This document shows, piece by piece, positions 41,964 through 50,930 of a DNA stretch of 64,000 nucleotides. A program made the translations under genes and the position numbers. The DNA is from Planococcus kocurii. Its GTDB lineage: Bacteria > Bacillota > Bacilli > Bacillales_A > Planococcaceae. The notes under the pieces were generated by a model. That model saw only the letters and a list, made by a program, of their open reading frames with translations, ran no database searches and was not told where the DNA came from. Positions within the stretch are counted from its first letter, which is position 1; every line of letters begins with the position of its first letter. Where the stretch lies: positions 1,480,501-1,544,500 of the forward strand of contig NZ_CP013661.2 of NCBI RefSeq assembly GCF_001465835.2, in the 5' to 3' direction.

Positions 41964-43169
41964 ATGAATAATGTAAAGAAGATGAAGAATACGAATCGTA
42001 GCGTTTTGCTTGGTGCGGCTTTCCTAATGGCCACTTCCGCGATTGGACCTGGCTTTCTAACACAAACAACCGTTTTCACCGAAACCTTATTGGCTTCTTT
42101 CGGATTTGTTATTTTAATTTCCATCATTATTGATATTGGTGCACAAACGAATATTTGGCGCATCATTGCCGTGTCTGGAAAACGCGCTCAAGATATCGCC
42201 AATGACGTCTTACCGGGCCTTGGCTATTTTCTGGCTTTACTAGTAGTGATGGGTGGACTGGCCTTTAATATTGGGAACATCGGTGGAGCTGGACTCGGCA
42301 CAAACGTGTTATTTGGAATCGATCCGAAAACCGGCGCCATTTTAAGTGGTGTGCTCGCCATCGGTATTTTTGTCGTAAAAGAAGCCGGACGAGCAATGGA
42401 CCGCTTCGCGCAAGTCCTCGGCTTTGTTATGATCGGGTTAACCGTTTATGTGATGATCACTGCACAACCGCCGATCGGTGAAGCCATTACGAAAACATTT
42501 ATTCCAGATACGATTGATATCTTTGCGATTGTTACGTTGGTCGGTGGAACAGTTGGTGGATACATCACTTTCGCCGGTGGACATCGTTTAGTGGACGCAG
42601 GATTGACTGGTAAAGAAGCATTGCCCGAAGTAACGAGAAGCTCAATTTACGCCATTGCTATTGCCTCACTTATGCGCATCATTCTGTTTCTAGCAGTTCT
42701 CGGTGTTGTTTCTCAAGGACTTTCATTGGATCCGTCTAATCCACCCGCTTCGGTTTTCCAGTTAGCAGCGGGGAATGTCGGCTATAAAATGTTTGGAATT
42801 GTGATGTGGGCTGCAGCTGTCACTTCCGTTGTAGGAGCAGCTTACACTTCGGTATCATTTATTCGGACATTCAGTCCACTTCTTGAAAAATATCATCGTG
42901 CATTAACCATCAGCTTTATCCTTATTTCTACACTTGTTTTCGTCATTATTGGTAAGCCTGTAGTCATATTGGTTCTTGTCGGGTCTGTAAATGGATTGAT
43001 TTTACCCATTGCACTCGGCGTTATGCTAATTGCTGCGCATAAAGTCAAAATCGTTGGTGACTATAAACATCCTTTATGGATGACCATTTTTGGACTCATC
43101 ATTGTGGTAGCCATGTCTTGGATGGGTGTTTACACCTTAATGAACGGTATTCCCGCCTTGTTCAAATAA
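41964..43169 (+). CDS. ycsG: NRAMP-related transporter YcsG
   Basis: This 401-residue protein has 11 or so membrane segments and is related to NRAMP metal transporters. It is the counterpart of B. subtilis YcsG, which sits beside ycsF. The metal-binding TM1 motif DPGN is replaced by AIGPGFLTQT, and no MPH is seen in TM6 (GGTVGGYITFAGGH), so it is unlikely to move Mn or Fe. Its position as last gene of the pxp operon suggests transport of 5-oxoproline or a related acid. I start at the ATG at 41964 with AGGGGGG before it. Confidence 0.82.
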   Translation: MNNVKKMKNTNRSVLLGAAFLMATSAIGPGFLTQTTVFTETLLASFGFVILISIIIDIGAQTNIWRIIAVSGKRAQDIANDVLPGLGYFLALLVVMGGLAFNIGNIGGAGLGTNVLFGIDPKTGAILSGVLAIGIFVVKEAGRAMDRFAQVLGFVMIGLTVYVMITAQPPIGEAITKTFIPDTIDIFAIVTLVGGTVGGYITFAGGHRLVDAGLTGKEALPEVTRSSIYAIAIASLMRIILFLAVLGVVSQGLSLDPSNPPASVFQLAAGNVGYKMFGIVMWAAAVTSVVGAAYTSVSFIRTFSPLLEKYHRALTISFILISTLVFVIIGKPVVILVLVGSVNGLILPIALGVMLIAAHKVKIVGDYKHPLWMTIFGLIIVVAMSWMGVYTLMNGIPALFK

Positions 43170-43174
43170 AATAT

Positions 43175-43216
43175 AAAAAAACCAGTAAGGCCAACTTCGG
43201 CTTTACTGGTTTTTTG
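43175..43216. terminator. Bidirectional terminator
   Basis: AAAACCAGTAAGGCC / GGCTTTACTGGTTTT stem between ycsG and the convergent opp operon. Confidence 0.88.
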
Positions 43217-43219
43217 CAT

Positions 43220-44251
43220 TTAAGATGAAGAATGTCCTGCTTCTACAAATTCAGAGCGATCAGATGATGTGGTAACCCGTGAGTCCTGAAGCCAGCAAGC
43301 CACAGAATGCCCTGTTTCAGATACCGTATCTTGCGGTGTATACGTATGGCATACCGTCATTGTATGCGGGCACCTTGCCGCAAACGCACAGCCTTCTCCT
43401 AGTGTTGCCAGATTAGGTGGCGACCCGGCAATCGGCAGTAACGGCTGCTCACGATCTTCAGTTAACTTCGGCATGGATTGCAACAGTCCGAGCGTATACG
43501 GATGCTGCGAATTGTAGAAAATTTCATCCACCGTCCCTTGCTCAACGATTTTGCCGCCATACATAACAGCTACGCGATCTGCCATATTGGCGACTACACC
43601 CAAGTCATGTGTGATTAAAATAATGGCCGTATCCGTTTTCTTTTGCAGATCTTTCATCAATTCAAGAATTTGTGCTTGAATTGTTACATCGAGCGCAGTT
43701 GTCGGTTCATCCGCGATCAATACTTTCGGATTACAGGCAAGTGCCAGCGCAATGACCACACGCTGCCTCATTCCTCCAGAAAACTGATGCGGGTAATTAT
43801 CCAGCCGTTTTTCCGCTTGCGGAATTCCAACTAGCTTTAGCATATCCAGCGCACGTTCACGGGCACGAGCTTTTGTTAGTCGCTCATGACGCTGAACACC
43901 TTCCATAATTTGTTTACCGACTTTCATCGTTGGGTTTAGTGAAGTCATGGGATCTTGAAAGACCATCGAAATTTCCGAGCCACGCAAATTGGTAATTTGG
44001 CTTTTCGACATCTTCAACAAACTTTCACCATTATAAACAATGTCGCCTTTTGTCACTTCGGTAGTAGCTGTTGGCAATAACTGCATAATCGATTTGGCGG
44101 TTACGGATTTCCCCGAACCCGATTCTCCCACAATCGCTAATGTTTCCCCTTTTTTCAACTCGAAGTTTACACCTCGTACAGCTGTCAGTTTACCGGTTTG
44201 GGTTTTAAACGCTACATGTAAATTATCAACCGTCAAAATAGTATTGCTCAT
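43220..44251 (-). CDS. oppD: Oligopeptide/dipeptide ABC transporter ATP-binding protein OppD
   Basis: This 343-residue ATPase of the peptide/nickel family has Walker A GESGSGKS near residues 37-44, signature FSGGMRQRVVIALAL and Walker B VLIADEPTTALD. The C-terminal oligo_HPY domain carries four Cys (CAFAARCPHTMTVC ... VACW), as in OppD/DppD that bind an iron-sulphur cluster. It is the last gene of the operon; the second ATPase OppF, usual for Opp systems, is absent here. B. subtilis Dpp also uses a single DppD gene. Confidence 0.88.
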   Translation of the reverse strand: MSNTILTVDNLHVAFKTQTGKLTAVRGVNFELKKGETLAIVGESGSGKSVTAKSIMQLLPTATTEVTKGDIVYNGESLLKMSKSQITNLRGSEISMVFQDPMTSLNPTMKVGKQIMEGVQRHERLTKARARERALDMLKLVGIPQAEKRLDNYPHQFSGGMRQRVVIALALACNPKVLIADEPTTALDVTIQAQILELMKDLQKKTDTAIILITHDLGVVANMADRVAVMYGGKIVEQGTVDEIFYNSQHPYTLGLLQSMPKLTEDREQPLLPIAGSPPNLATLGEGCAFAARCPHTMTVCHTYTPQDTVSETGHSVACWLQDSRVTTSSDRSEFVEAGHSSS

Positions 44252-44264
44252 GATGGGCCCTCCC

Positions 44265-45323
44265 CTACTTTCTCATTTTCGGATCTAATGCATCACGCAG
44301 TCCATCACCAAGCAGATTGAAAGAAATCATAATAATGCTGATCACTAACGCCGGGAAAATCAATTTATAAGGAAAATAACGCATCGATTTATAGCCGTCT
44401 TCAATCAATACACCAAGCGACGCCAGTGGTGCCTGCAAGCCAAGACCGATAAAGCTTAAGAATGCTTCAAAGAAAATAGCAGTTGGAATGGTGAACATCA
44501 CGGTAACAATAATTGGACCCATCACGTTCGGCAACAAATGCTTTGAGATCAAACGCGGATTTGAAGCACCCAGTGTTCGCGAAGCCAAAACAAATTCCTG
44601 CCCTTTTAATTGCAGCACTTGGCCACGAACCACACGTGCCATTCCAACCCAGCCAGTAATGACCATCGCCAAAATAATAGAGGTAATGCCCGGTTCTAGC
44701 ACCAAGATAAAGAGAATGATGACAATCAAGTTTGGAATCCCCATGAGAATTTCGATAATGCGCTGCATCACATTATCAATGCGTCCTCCGTAAAAAGAAG
44801 AAATACCGCCATAAATGACGCCAATCACTAAATCCAAAAAGGCTGCCACCAATGCTATAAACAGCGAGATTTGTGTCCCTTTCCAAACGCGTGTCCACAA
44901 ATCTCGACCAAATTCATCTGTTCCAAACCAATAATTAATCTGGACATCACGTTCGGCATATTGATCGACACCTTGGGAATTCTGACCGTTAAATCCAAGC
45001 CATTCCAAGCCTTGCACTTTCGGCGGCATATTGGAATGCACTAAGTTTTGTTCGCGATAGGAAAAGTCATTCATTCCAGGTCCGATTAGCGCTAAAACAA
45101 TTAGTAATACAAGCATGATCAATGAAATCATTGCACCTTTGTTTTTAATAAGACGCTGAAAAGCTTCTTTCCAAAAAGATACTGACGGTGTACCAATTTC
45201 TTCACTTTTTCGTTGATCCAGTGGTGCTTTAACAAATAAGTCTGACGGAATTTCATCATAAGCATACTGGTTTTGCACCTGCAAATCTTGATGTGAGGGG
45301 ATTTTCGAAGGTTTTTTTGTCAT
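44265..45323 (-). CDS. oppC: Oligopeptide ABC transporter permease OppC
   Basis: This 352-residue permease has an N-terminal OppC_N segment (one TM at about residues 62-84) with a long periplasm-like loop (GLEWLGFNGQNSQGVDQYAER), then five TMs of the BPD_transp_1 domain. The coupling motif is EFVLASRTLGASNPRLISKHLLPN. The loop carries WFGTDEFGRDLWTR, a standard OppC mark. It overlaps oppB by 4 bases. The N-terminal extension before TM1 is rather long and polar. Confidence 0.9.
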   Translation of the reverse strand: MTKKPSKIPSHQDLQVQNQYAYDEIPSDLFVKAPLDQRKSEEIGTPSVSFWKEAFQRLIKNKGAMISLIMLVLLIVLALIGPGMNDFSYREQNLVHSNMPPKVQGLEWLGFNGQNSQGVDQYAERDVQINYWFGTDEFGRDLWTRVWKGTQISLFIALVAAFLDLVIGVIYGGISSFYGGRIDNVMQRIIEILMGIPNLIVIILFILVLEPGITSIILAMVITGWVGMARVVRGQVLQLKGQEFVLASRTLGASNPRLISKHLLPNVMGPIIVTVMFTIPTAIFFEAFLSFIGLGLQAPLASLGVLIEDGYKSMRYFPYKLIFPALVISIIMISFNLLGDGLRDALDPKMRK

Positions 45324-46249
45324 GCTGAATCCCCCTTATAATTGATGCGTGGATCTAAGAAACTATAAATAATATCGACCACAAAGACCACAAAAATAAA
45401 CAGCGCACTGTAGAAAATAGTGATTCCCATAATGACGCTATAATCCAATACCAAAATCGATAACGTAAACTGCTCACCAAGTCCCGGTACAGCGAATATT
45501 TTTTCAATAACCAAGGTACCTGTCATAATCGATACGGCAAGTGGTCCAAGCATCGTCACAACCGGAATCAGCGCGTTGCGGATAACGTGCTTGACAATAA
45601 CTTGTTGTTCTTTCAAGCCTTTCGCTCTGGCAGTAATAATGTAATCCTGACCGATAACTTCCAGCATTTCACTGCGGATAAACCGAGCGACAGTTGCAGT
45701 AACCGTTACCGATAAAGCAATCGACGGTAACAGTGTACTGGAATATCCTTCCCACAAGGCAACCGGTAGCCACTCCAATTTCACACCAACATAATACTGC
45801 AGCAACGCCGCAAAAACGAATGACGGTATCGACATCCCCAATACAGCCAAGGTCACGGAACCATAATCCAAAATAGAATTATGTTTTAAGGCTGAAACGA
45901 TTCCGAGAACCAGTCCAACAATTGCACCAAAAATTAATGCTTGTAAGCCAATAAATGCCGATGGACCAATCCGATCGCTGATCATACTCGTCACCGTTCG
46001 TCCTTCGTGTTGGAACGAATAACCCAAATCACCTTGAAGTAAGTTTCCAATATACTGTATGTATTGAATGGCGACAGGTTGATCCAATCCATACTTGGCA
46101 TTTAAAATCGCTAATTGGCTATCCGTTAACTTTTCCGGATTAGTAAACGGTGTACCGGGTAACAGCTGCATCAAGAAAAAAGTCGCTGTCACAATAATGA
46201 ACAACGTAAGAAGCATAAAGCCAATCCGCTGCAATAAATAACGTTTCAT
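45320..46249 (-). CDS. oppB: Oligopeptide ABC transporter permease OppB
   Basis: This 309-residue permease has six TMs. It has the OppB signature TFFLMQLLPGTPF at the N-terminus and the EAA-type loop DYIITARAKGLKEQQVIVKHVIRNALIP. It forms the membrane channel with OppC. The 173-base gap to oppA contains a hairpin that may lower expression of oppBCD relative to oppA. Confidence 0.9.
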   Translation of the reverse strand: MKRYLLQRIGFMLLTLFIIVTATFFLMQLLPGTPFTNPEKLTDSQLAILNAKYGLDQPVAIQYIQYIGNLLQGDLGYSFQHEGRTVTSMISDRIGPSAFIGLQALIFGAIVGLVLGIVSALKHNSILDYGSVTLAVLGMSIPSFVFAALLQYYVGVKLEWLPVALWEGYSSTLLPSIALSVTVTATVARFIRSEMLEVIGQDYIITARAKGLKEQQVIVKHVIRNALIPVVTMLGPLAVSIMTGTLVIEKIFAVPGLGEQFTLSILVLDYSVIMGITIFYSALFIFVVFVVDIIYSFLDPRINYKGDSA

Positions 46250-46271
46250 AAGAACACCTCAGTTCTATAAT

Positions 46272-46330
46272 GTGAAAGAAAAGCGCAAGCACCCGTGTAG
46301 CTCTGGCGAAGTGGCAAAGGCTGTAATAAC
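46272..46330. repeat. Possible dispersed repeat fragment
   Basis: AAAAGCGCAAGCACCCGTGT and the following TAGCTCTGGCGAAG recall the AAGCGCAAGCGCC family of dispersed repeats in Bacillales. Only one copy is seen in the window, so this is recognition from memory. Confidence 0.35.
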
Positions 46331-46360
46331 GCCGAAATGCTGAGCCATCTTAGAGCCATT

Positions 46361-46402
46361 AAAAATACGAGGATGTCCCGTTAATCGGCTACACCCTCGT
46401 AT
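46361..46402 (-). terminator. Hairpin between oppA and oppB
   Basis: On the minus strand ATACGAGGG / CCTCGTATTTTT forms a stem with a 21-22 base loop and a short T-run. It lies after oppA and may act as a partial terminator or protect the oppA mRNA. Confidence 0.6.
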
Positions 46403-46422
46403 CTATAAGCTGCAAACCTGTT

Positions 46423-48063
46423 TTATTCTTCGATCGTCACCCATTTATAAGAGAATGAAGCTCCCGTTGGATGCACCAATAGATTTTTGATTTTGCTTCT
46501 CATTAAGACAGCAGCACCTTCTTGATAAAGTGGTACGATCGCCGCGTCTTCTTCTAATAGAATTTTCTCAGTATCTAATAGCATTTGGTAACGTTTTTCA
46601 AGGTCCGTTTCCGTTCTTGCTGCTGCTACTAGTTTTTCCAATTCAGGATTTGAATAATCCATACGGTTAGCCGATCCACCTTCTAACCACATATCCAAGT
46701 AAGTCATCGGATCGCTATAATCTGGGCCCCATGAAGATAGAGACAAATCGTATTCAATGGCTTTTTCGATTTCCAAACGCTGAGCGAATGGCACTGCTTT
46801 GATATCCAATTTAAGTCCTGGAAGATTGTCTTCCAACTGGGCTTGAATGTACTCAGCTACTTTTTTATGGTCTTCTGAATCGGCAATGTTAATCGAGATG
46901 GCTACTTCTGTTGCTCCTGTTTCTTCTAACCCTTTTGTCCAAAGCTTCTGAGCTTCTTCTACTGTTCCTGTATTGAAATCTCCATTCAAGTCACGGAAAT
47001 CTTCACCCGATGGTGACTTGAAAAAGCCTTTTGGAACCACGCCATTTAATGCAGTAGAACCGTTTTTCAAAATAACATCTGTTAAGCTCGCTTTATCAAT
47101 CGCCATATTTACTGCCTGACGAATGTTTTTATTGCCGAGTACTGGATGATTATGATTAAAGCGAAGGAAAATAATTTCCGGCTCTAAAATTGTGTCAAAG
47201 TTCGCGTCGTCTTTGTTTTGATCAACTGCCTCTGAACTCAAGACAATGCGATCCACTTTGTTCGTTTCGTATAAGTTAATCCCTGCTGCTGGGTCTTTGA
47301 CAACATAAGCGTTGACTGCGTCAAGTTTAACCGTGTCTGCGTCCCAGTAGTCTGCGTTCTTTTCGTATTTCCACCCTTGTTCATGCGTCCAGTCAACTAA
47401 TGTGAATGGTCCATTGAAAAGGATATTTTCTGCTTCTAGTGCATATTGATCGCCTTGCTCTTCAACAAATTTTTGATTTTGCGGCAAGAATGTTGGGAAC
47501 GTCATTAGTGACTGGAACAACGGGTTCGCTGCTTCTAATGTAACTTCCAATGTTTTCTCATCAATTGCTTTAACTCCTAATTCTTCCGCATCCATTTCTT
47601 CATTCATGATGGCTTCAGCATTTTTGATTCCAGCTGTTACGAACATGAAGTTATACGGGCTTGCATCTTTCATAACGCGTTTCCAAGCATATTCAAAATC
47701 TTGAGCGGTAACCGGATCACCGTTACTCCAATTAGAATCGCGCAAAGTAAACGTATGAACGCTTTGATCCTCGTTCTCTGTGTGGTCTGTTACTAACGCT
47801 TCAATTGGTTCATTGTTTTCATCTTGACGGTAAAGACCCTCGTTAACGTTATTCAATACAGTAAAGGCGATTCCATCGTGTGCTTTTGTAGAATCTAAGG
47901 TAGGAATGTCTGCTGTGGTCGAAATATTAAGTACTTGTTTAGCTTCTCCTTCTGTTGCATTTTCTTCTTTCGAACTTTCCGAAGAATTGAAATTGCACCC
48001 CGATAAGAATAAAACAAATGCAATCAGAATCATGAAAATTTGCGTATTTCTCGTTCTCCCCAT
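46423..48063 (-). CDS. oppA: Oligopeptide-binding lipoprotein OppA/DppE
   Basis: This 546-residue family 5 extracellular solute-binding lipoprotein has lipobox FLSGC with Cys23. The mature part begins with ISTTADIPTLDSTKAHDG and has the motifs FAYAW-like DFEYAWKRVM and LRFNHNHPVLGNKNIRQAVNMAID, typical of OppA. It is most like OppA/DppE (peptide), with length as expected (about 545). It is first in the operon oppA-oppB-oppC-oppD, allowing high expression of the binding protein. Confidence 0.9.
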   Translation of the reverse strand: MGRTRNTQIFMILIAFVLFLSGCNFNSSESSKEENATEGEAKQVLNISTTADIPTLDSTKAHDGIAFTVLNNVNEGLYRQDENNEPIEALVTDHTENEDQSVHTFTLRDSNWSNGDPVTAQDFEYAWKRVMKDASPYNFMFVTAGIKNAEAIMNEEMDAEELGVKAIDEKTLEVTLEAANPLFQSLMTFPTFLPQNQKFVEEQGDQYALEAENILFNGPFTLVDWTHEQGWKYEKNADYWDADTVKLDAVNAYVVKDPAAGINLYETNKVDRIVLSSEAVDQNKDDANFDTILEPEIIFLRFNHNHPVLGNKNIRQAVNMAIDKASLTDVILKNGSTALNGVVPKGFFKSPSGEDFRDLNGDFNTGTVEEAQKLWTKGLEETGATEVAISINIADSEDHKKVAEYIQAQLEDNLPGLKLDIKAVPFAQRLEIEKAIEYDLSLSSWGPDYSDPMTYLDMWLEGGSANRMDYSNPELEKLVAAARTETDLEKRYQMLLDTEKILLEEDAAIVPLYQEGAAVLMRSKIKNLLVHPTGASFSYKWVTIEE

Positions 48064-48198
48064 TTTCCTACCCCCATTTTTTTGATAATTCTATTTAATC
48101 ATAATTGTTATTGCATAAATAGGCAACAAGATGTTTAAATTTTCAAAAATATAAATTACGTGGTAATGTTTAGATATGAAAAGAAAGGATCAATACCT

Positions 48199-48555
48199 AT
48201 GAATTTCAAAGCTATTTTATTGCTAACGTCATTGAGCACATCAATGCTGTTATCTTTTTTTCTGTATAAAAGTTGGTCTCTTATTAACTGGGCCAATGCT
48301 TTGTTCTTGGTTGGACTGCTATTAATTATGATCTATTCGATGATGATTTTAATCGAAGGTCAGTTTTTCACAGCTTTCTTAACGAGTACTCGAAACTTTT
48401 TTGCAAAAACAAATAAAAAAGATCAGGTGATTCAAGAAAGTGAAAAACGCTCTCTCATTCCTCTCACTTATCGCAGAGAATTCCCGAACCGAAAATCTTT
48501 TTTGCAAATTGGTTTGTTTTTTTGTATTGGCAGTCTGTTGGTTTCCTTCTTTTAA
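48199..48555 (+). CDS. DUF3899 membrane protein
   Basis: This 118-residue protein has three membrane segments (about 5-25, 32-54 and 98-116) and a basic loop with TYRREFPNRKSFLQIGL. The layout fits DUF3899 proteins of Bacillales. The function is unknown. I start at the ATG at 48199 with AAAGGATC upstream; the longer reading has no ribosome site. It is divergent from oppA. Confidence 0.7.
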   Translation: MNFKAILLLTSLSTSMLLSFFLYKSWSLINWANALFLVGLLLIMIYSMMILIEGQFFTAFLTSTRNFFAKTNKKDQVIQESEKRSLIPLTYRREFPNRKSFLQIGLFFCIGSLLVSFF

Positions 48556-48630
48556 TCTCCATGCAAAATCGATGGAGAAAGCGTGTCCGGTCGTATCGGA
48601 GAGTTCAACATTATCGGCAACGATTCAATA

Positions 48631-48677
48631 AAACAGACGGAGAAAAAGAACTTCTTTTTCTCCGCCTGTCTTATTTT
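48631..48677 (+). terminator. Terminator hairpin
   Basis: ACAGACGGAGAAAAAGAA pairs with TTCTTTTTCTCCGCCTGT, followed by CTTATTTT, about 75 bases after the DUF3899 gene. Confidence 0.75.
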
Positions 48678-48727
48678 AGAAGCCTATGAGACAGCTCCAT
48701 TTTACGGCACAAAAATTTTGTTGGGAA

Positions 48728-49354
48728 CTATTTTTTTAATGCTAGACCTATCTGCTTTATAACCTTCTTCAAATAATCCTGACTGTGCGGAACTAAATCT
48801 TTTAAGCCAATCTGCTTCTTAAATCTGCTACTTTCACCCGCAACTGGGACAAATCCTTCGACCTCTACTTCTTCCTTCTTACCCATAACTAATTCAGCCA
48901 GTTCTTCAAATTCCACTTTCGCTATGCCAGAAACTTCTTCTGTCTGCAACTCAAACGCATCGTCATTGTTGTCTTGCTTCCGGTACAAAAAGCAGTGACA
49001 GCGCTCATTGTCGGTAAAGTTCAGCAGGTTTATTTGATCTTTAATCATTCCAAGAGAGGTTAGTTCTGCAAAATCGACTTGGAGTCCAAGCTCTTCCTGA
49101 ACTTCTCGAACGCCGTCTCGAACTGCTTCGTCCGCCATTAAATGACCCGCTGCCGTAATATCGAATAATCCTGGAAAGTCTTTCTTATCTTTACTACGCA
49201 ACTGCAAGTAAATGATATCTTTATTATTCTCACGACCTACTACCCAGCAGTGAAAAGTTTCATGCCAACACCCTTTTTCATGCACAGTCTGGCGTGTAGC
49301 AACTCCTTGCGCAATTCCATTCTCATCGTAAATACGTATTTTTTCATTTTCCAT
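48728..49354 (-). CDS. NUDIX hydrolase (IDI-like group)
   Basis: This 208-residue NUDIX protein has the Nudix box G-x5-E-x7-REVQEELG at about residues 70-92 (GHLMADEAV...). The N-terminal WHETFHCWVV and LQLRSKDKKDFPGLFDITAAG follow the isopentenyl-diphosphate-isomerase-like NUDIX subgroup of Bacillales. The substrate is unknown. The ATG at 49354 has better spacing from AAAGGGAG than the ATG two codons earlier. Confidence 0.85.
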   Translation of the reverse strand: MENEKIRIYDENGIAQGVATRQTVHEKGCWHETFHCWVVGRENNKDIIYLQLRSKDKKDFPGLFDITAAGHLMADEAVRDGVREVQEELGLQVDFAELTSLGMIKDQINLLNFTDNERCHCFLYRKQDNNDDAFELQTEEVSGIAKVEFEELAELVMGKKEEVEVEGFVPVAGESSRFKKQIGLKDLVPHSQDYLKKVIKQIGLALKK

Positions 49355-49383
49355 TTTCATACTCCCTTTTCTTCATTGTACAA

Positions 49384-49420
49384 TAACAAACCCGGCCATC
49401 TATCGGGCCGGGTTTGTTTA
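49384..49420 (-). terminator. Terminator of amino-acid ABC operon
   Basis: AACAAACCCGGCC / GGCCGGGTTTGTT is a perfect stem directly after the ATPase stop. Confidence 0.88.
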
Positions 49421-50176
49421 GTCTGCGACAATCGCTTCCACTTTCGATAGAAACTGTTTGGTTCGATCTTCTTTTGGATTTTCAAAAATCTGTTTGGAAG
49501 TACCTTGTTCTATAATCAGCCCTTCATCCATGAACACGACGCGGTCGGCAACTTCTTTTGCAAAATTCATTTCGTGCGTCACGATGACCAAGGTCATGCC
49601 TTCTTCTGCCAAACTTTTAATAACCAATAGCACTTCACGTACGAGTTCCGGATCGAGTGCTGAAGTTGGTTCATCGAAAAGCATCACTAAAGGATCTAAC
49701 GCAAGAGAGCGAGCAATCGCTACACGCTGTTGCTGTCCACCTGACAATTGTGCTGGGTAGTGATCAGCCCGATCAGCTAACCCGACTTTGGCAAGCAGTT
49801 CAATAGCAATCGCTTTGGCTTCTTCAGGACTTTTGCCATGTATAGCAATCGGACCTTCCATAATATTTTCAATCGCTGTTTTATGAGGAAACAGATTAAA
49901 CGATTGAAAAACAAAGCCTGTTTTCTTACGCAATTCCCTAATTACTTTTTTGCGGTGACGATCAATTTTGCCTCCCGCGTTTACTTTGTATTCGCCAACT
50001 TGAATAAGCCCTTCTGTTGGCTCTTCTAAAAAATTCAAGCACCGCAACAAAGTCGATTTCCCTGATCCACTGGGTCCCATAATGACGACCACTTCGCTTT
50101 TATCAATGGTTAAATCGATTCCTTTGAGCACTTCGTTAGCTCCAAATTTTTTGACCAGTCCAGTAACTTTTATCAT
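49418..50176 (-). CDS. Polar amino-acid ABC transporter ATP-binding protein (GlnQ type)
   Basis: This 252-residue ATPase of the HisP/GlnQ group has Walker [10 protein letters not shown] near residues 34-42, signature [15 protein letters not shown] and Walker [15 protein letters not shown]. It is the last gene of a four-gene operon (binding protein, dehydrogenase, permease, ATPase). An insert [15 protein letters not shown] before the Q-loop is longer than in many GlnQ proteins. The substrate is inferred from the operon to be lysine or a related amino acid. Confidence 0.88.
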   Translation of the reverse strand: MIKVTGLVKKFGANEVLKGIDLTIDKSEVVVIMGPSGSGKSTLLRCLNFLEEPTEGLIQVGEYKVNAGGKIDRHRKKVIRELRKKTGFVFQSFNLFPHKTAIENIMEGPIAIHGKSPEEAKAIAIELLAKVGLADRADHYPAQLSGGQQQRVAIARSLALDPLVMLFDEPTSALDPELVREVLLVIKSLAEEGMTLVIVTHEMNFAKEVADRVVFMDEGLIIEQGTSKQIFENPKEDRTKQFLSKVEAIVAD

Positions 50177-50243
50177 ATGCCGATCAATCTCCTTTTATCC
50201 AGTCTTCCCCATTAACAGTGAGCAGACTTTATGCAACCAAATG

Positions 50244-50900
50244 TTATCTGACCAAGTATTTGGATGATCGAATTTCCAAACGATCCAATAATTTCGTGAA
50301 AAATGAGATCAATATCCAGTAAATCGCTGCAGCTACTAAATAAATGGTCAGTGGCTCGAATGTTTTCGCTATGATCAAGCTCGACATCTGCAACAATTCT
50401 GTCACCGTGATAACGGACACTAACGACGTATCTTTGATTAAAACAATAAACGAATTGGATAATGTCGGAATCGCAATCCGCAAGCTCTGCGGCAGGATAA
50501 TTCGCTTTAATGCTTGAGAATAGGTCATTCCCATTGACATAGAAGCTTCCATTTGCCCGTTGTCCACTGCCAAAATAGATGCTCTAAATGACTCTGATAA
50601 ATAAGCGCCTGCATTTAAACTAAGCGCTAAAATACCGGATGAAATAGGATCTAAGGCGATACCAACTTGAGGCAATCCATAATAAATAACAAAAATTTGT
50701 ACCAATAACGGGGTTCCACGCATTAAAGACACATAAACATTCGCAATTTCGTTTACTACTTTTACTTTTAAAATACGAATAATGGCCGTCAAGAAGCCGA
50801 TAACTAACGCAATCAGAATTGAAATAGCTGCGAGAAAAATCGTCATTCCTGTCGCTTTGAGCAACGATGGCAATGAATCAATCACAATTGTAAAATCCAT
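50244..50900 (-). CDS. Polar amino-acid ABC transporter permease
   Basis: This 218-residue permease of the HisM/GlnP type has five TMs and the coupling motif GMTYSQALKRIILPQSLRIAIP. LMRGTPLLVQIFVIYYGLP is the family N-terminal mark. The ATG at 50900 is preceded closely by GGGAGGA; an ATG at 50912 would lie before that site. It is followed by the ATPase and should function as a homodimer. Confidence 0.87.
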   Translation of the reverse strand: MDFTIVIDSLPSLLKATGMTIFLAAISILIALVIGFLTAIIRILKVKVVNEIANVYVSLMRGTPLLVQIFVIYYGLPQVGIALDPISSGILALSLNAGAYLSESFRASILAVDNGQMEASMSMGMTYSQALKRIILPQSLRIAIPTLSNSFIVLIKDTSLVSVITVTELLQMSSLIIAKTFEPLTIYLVAAAIYWILISFFTKLLDRLEIRSSKYLVR

Positions 50901-50930
50901 AAATCCTCCCATTAGACAAGAAGTAACACG

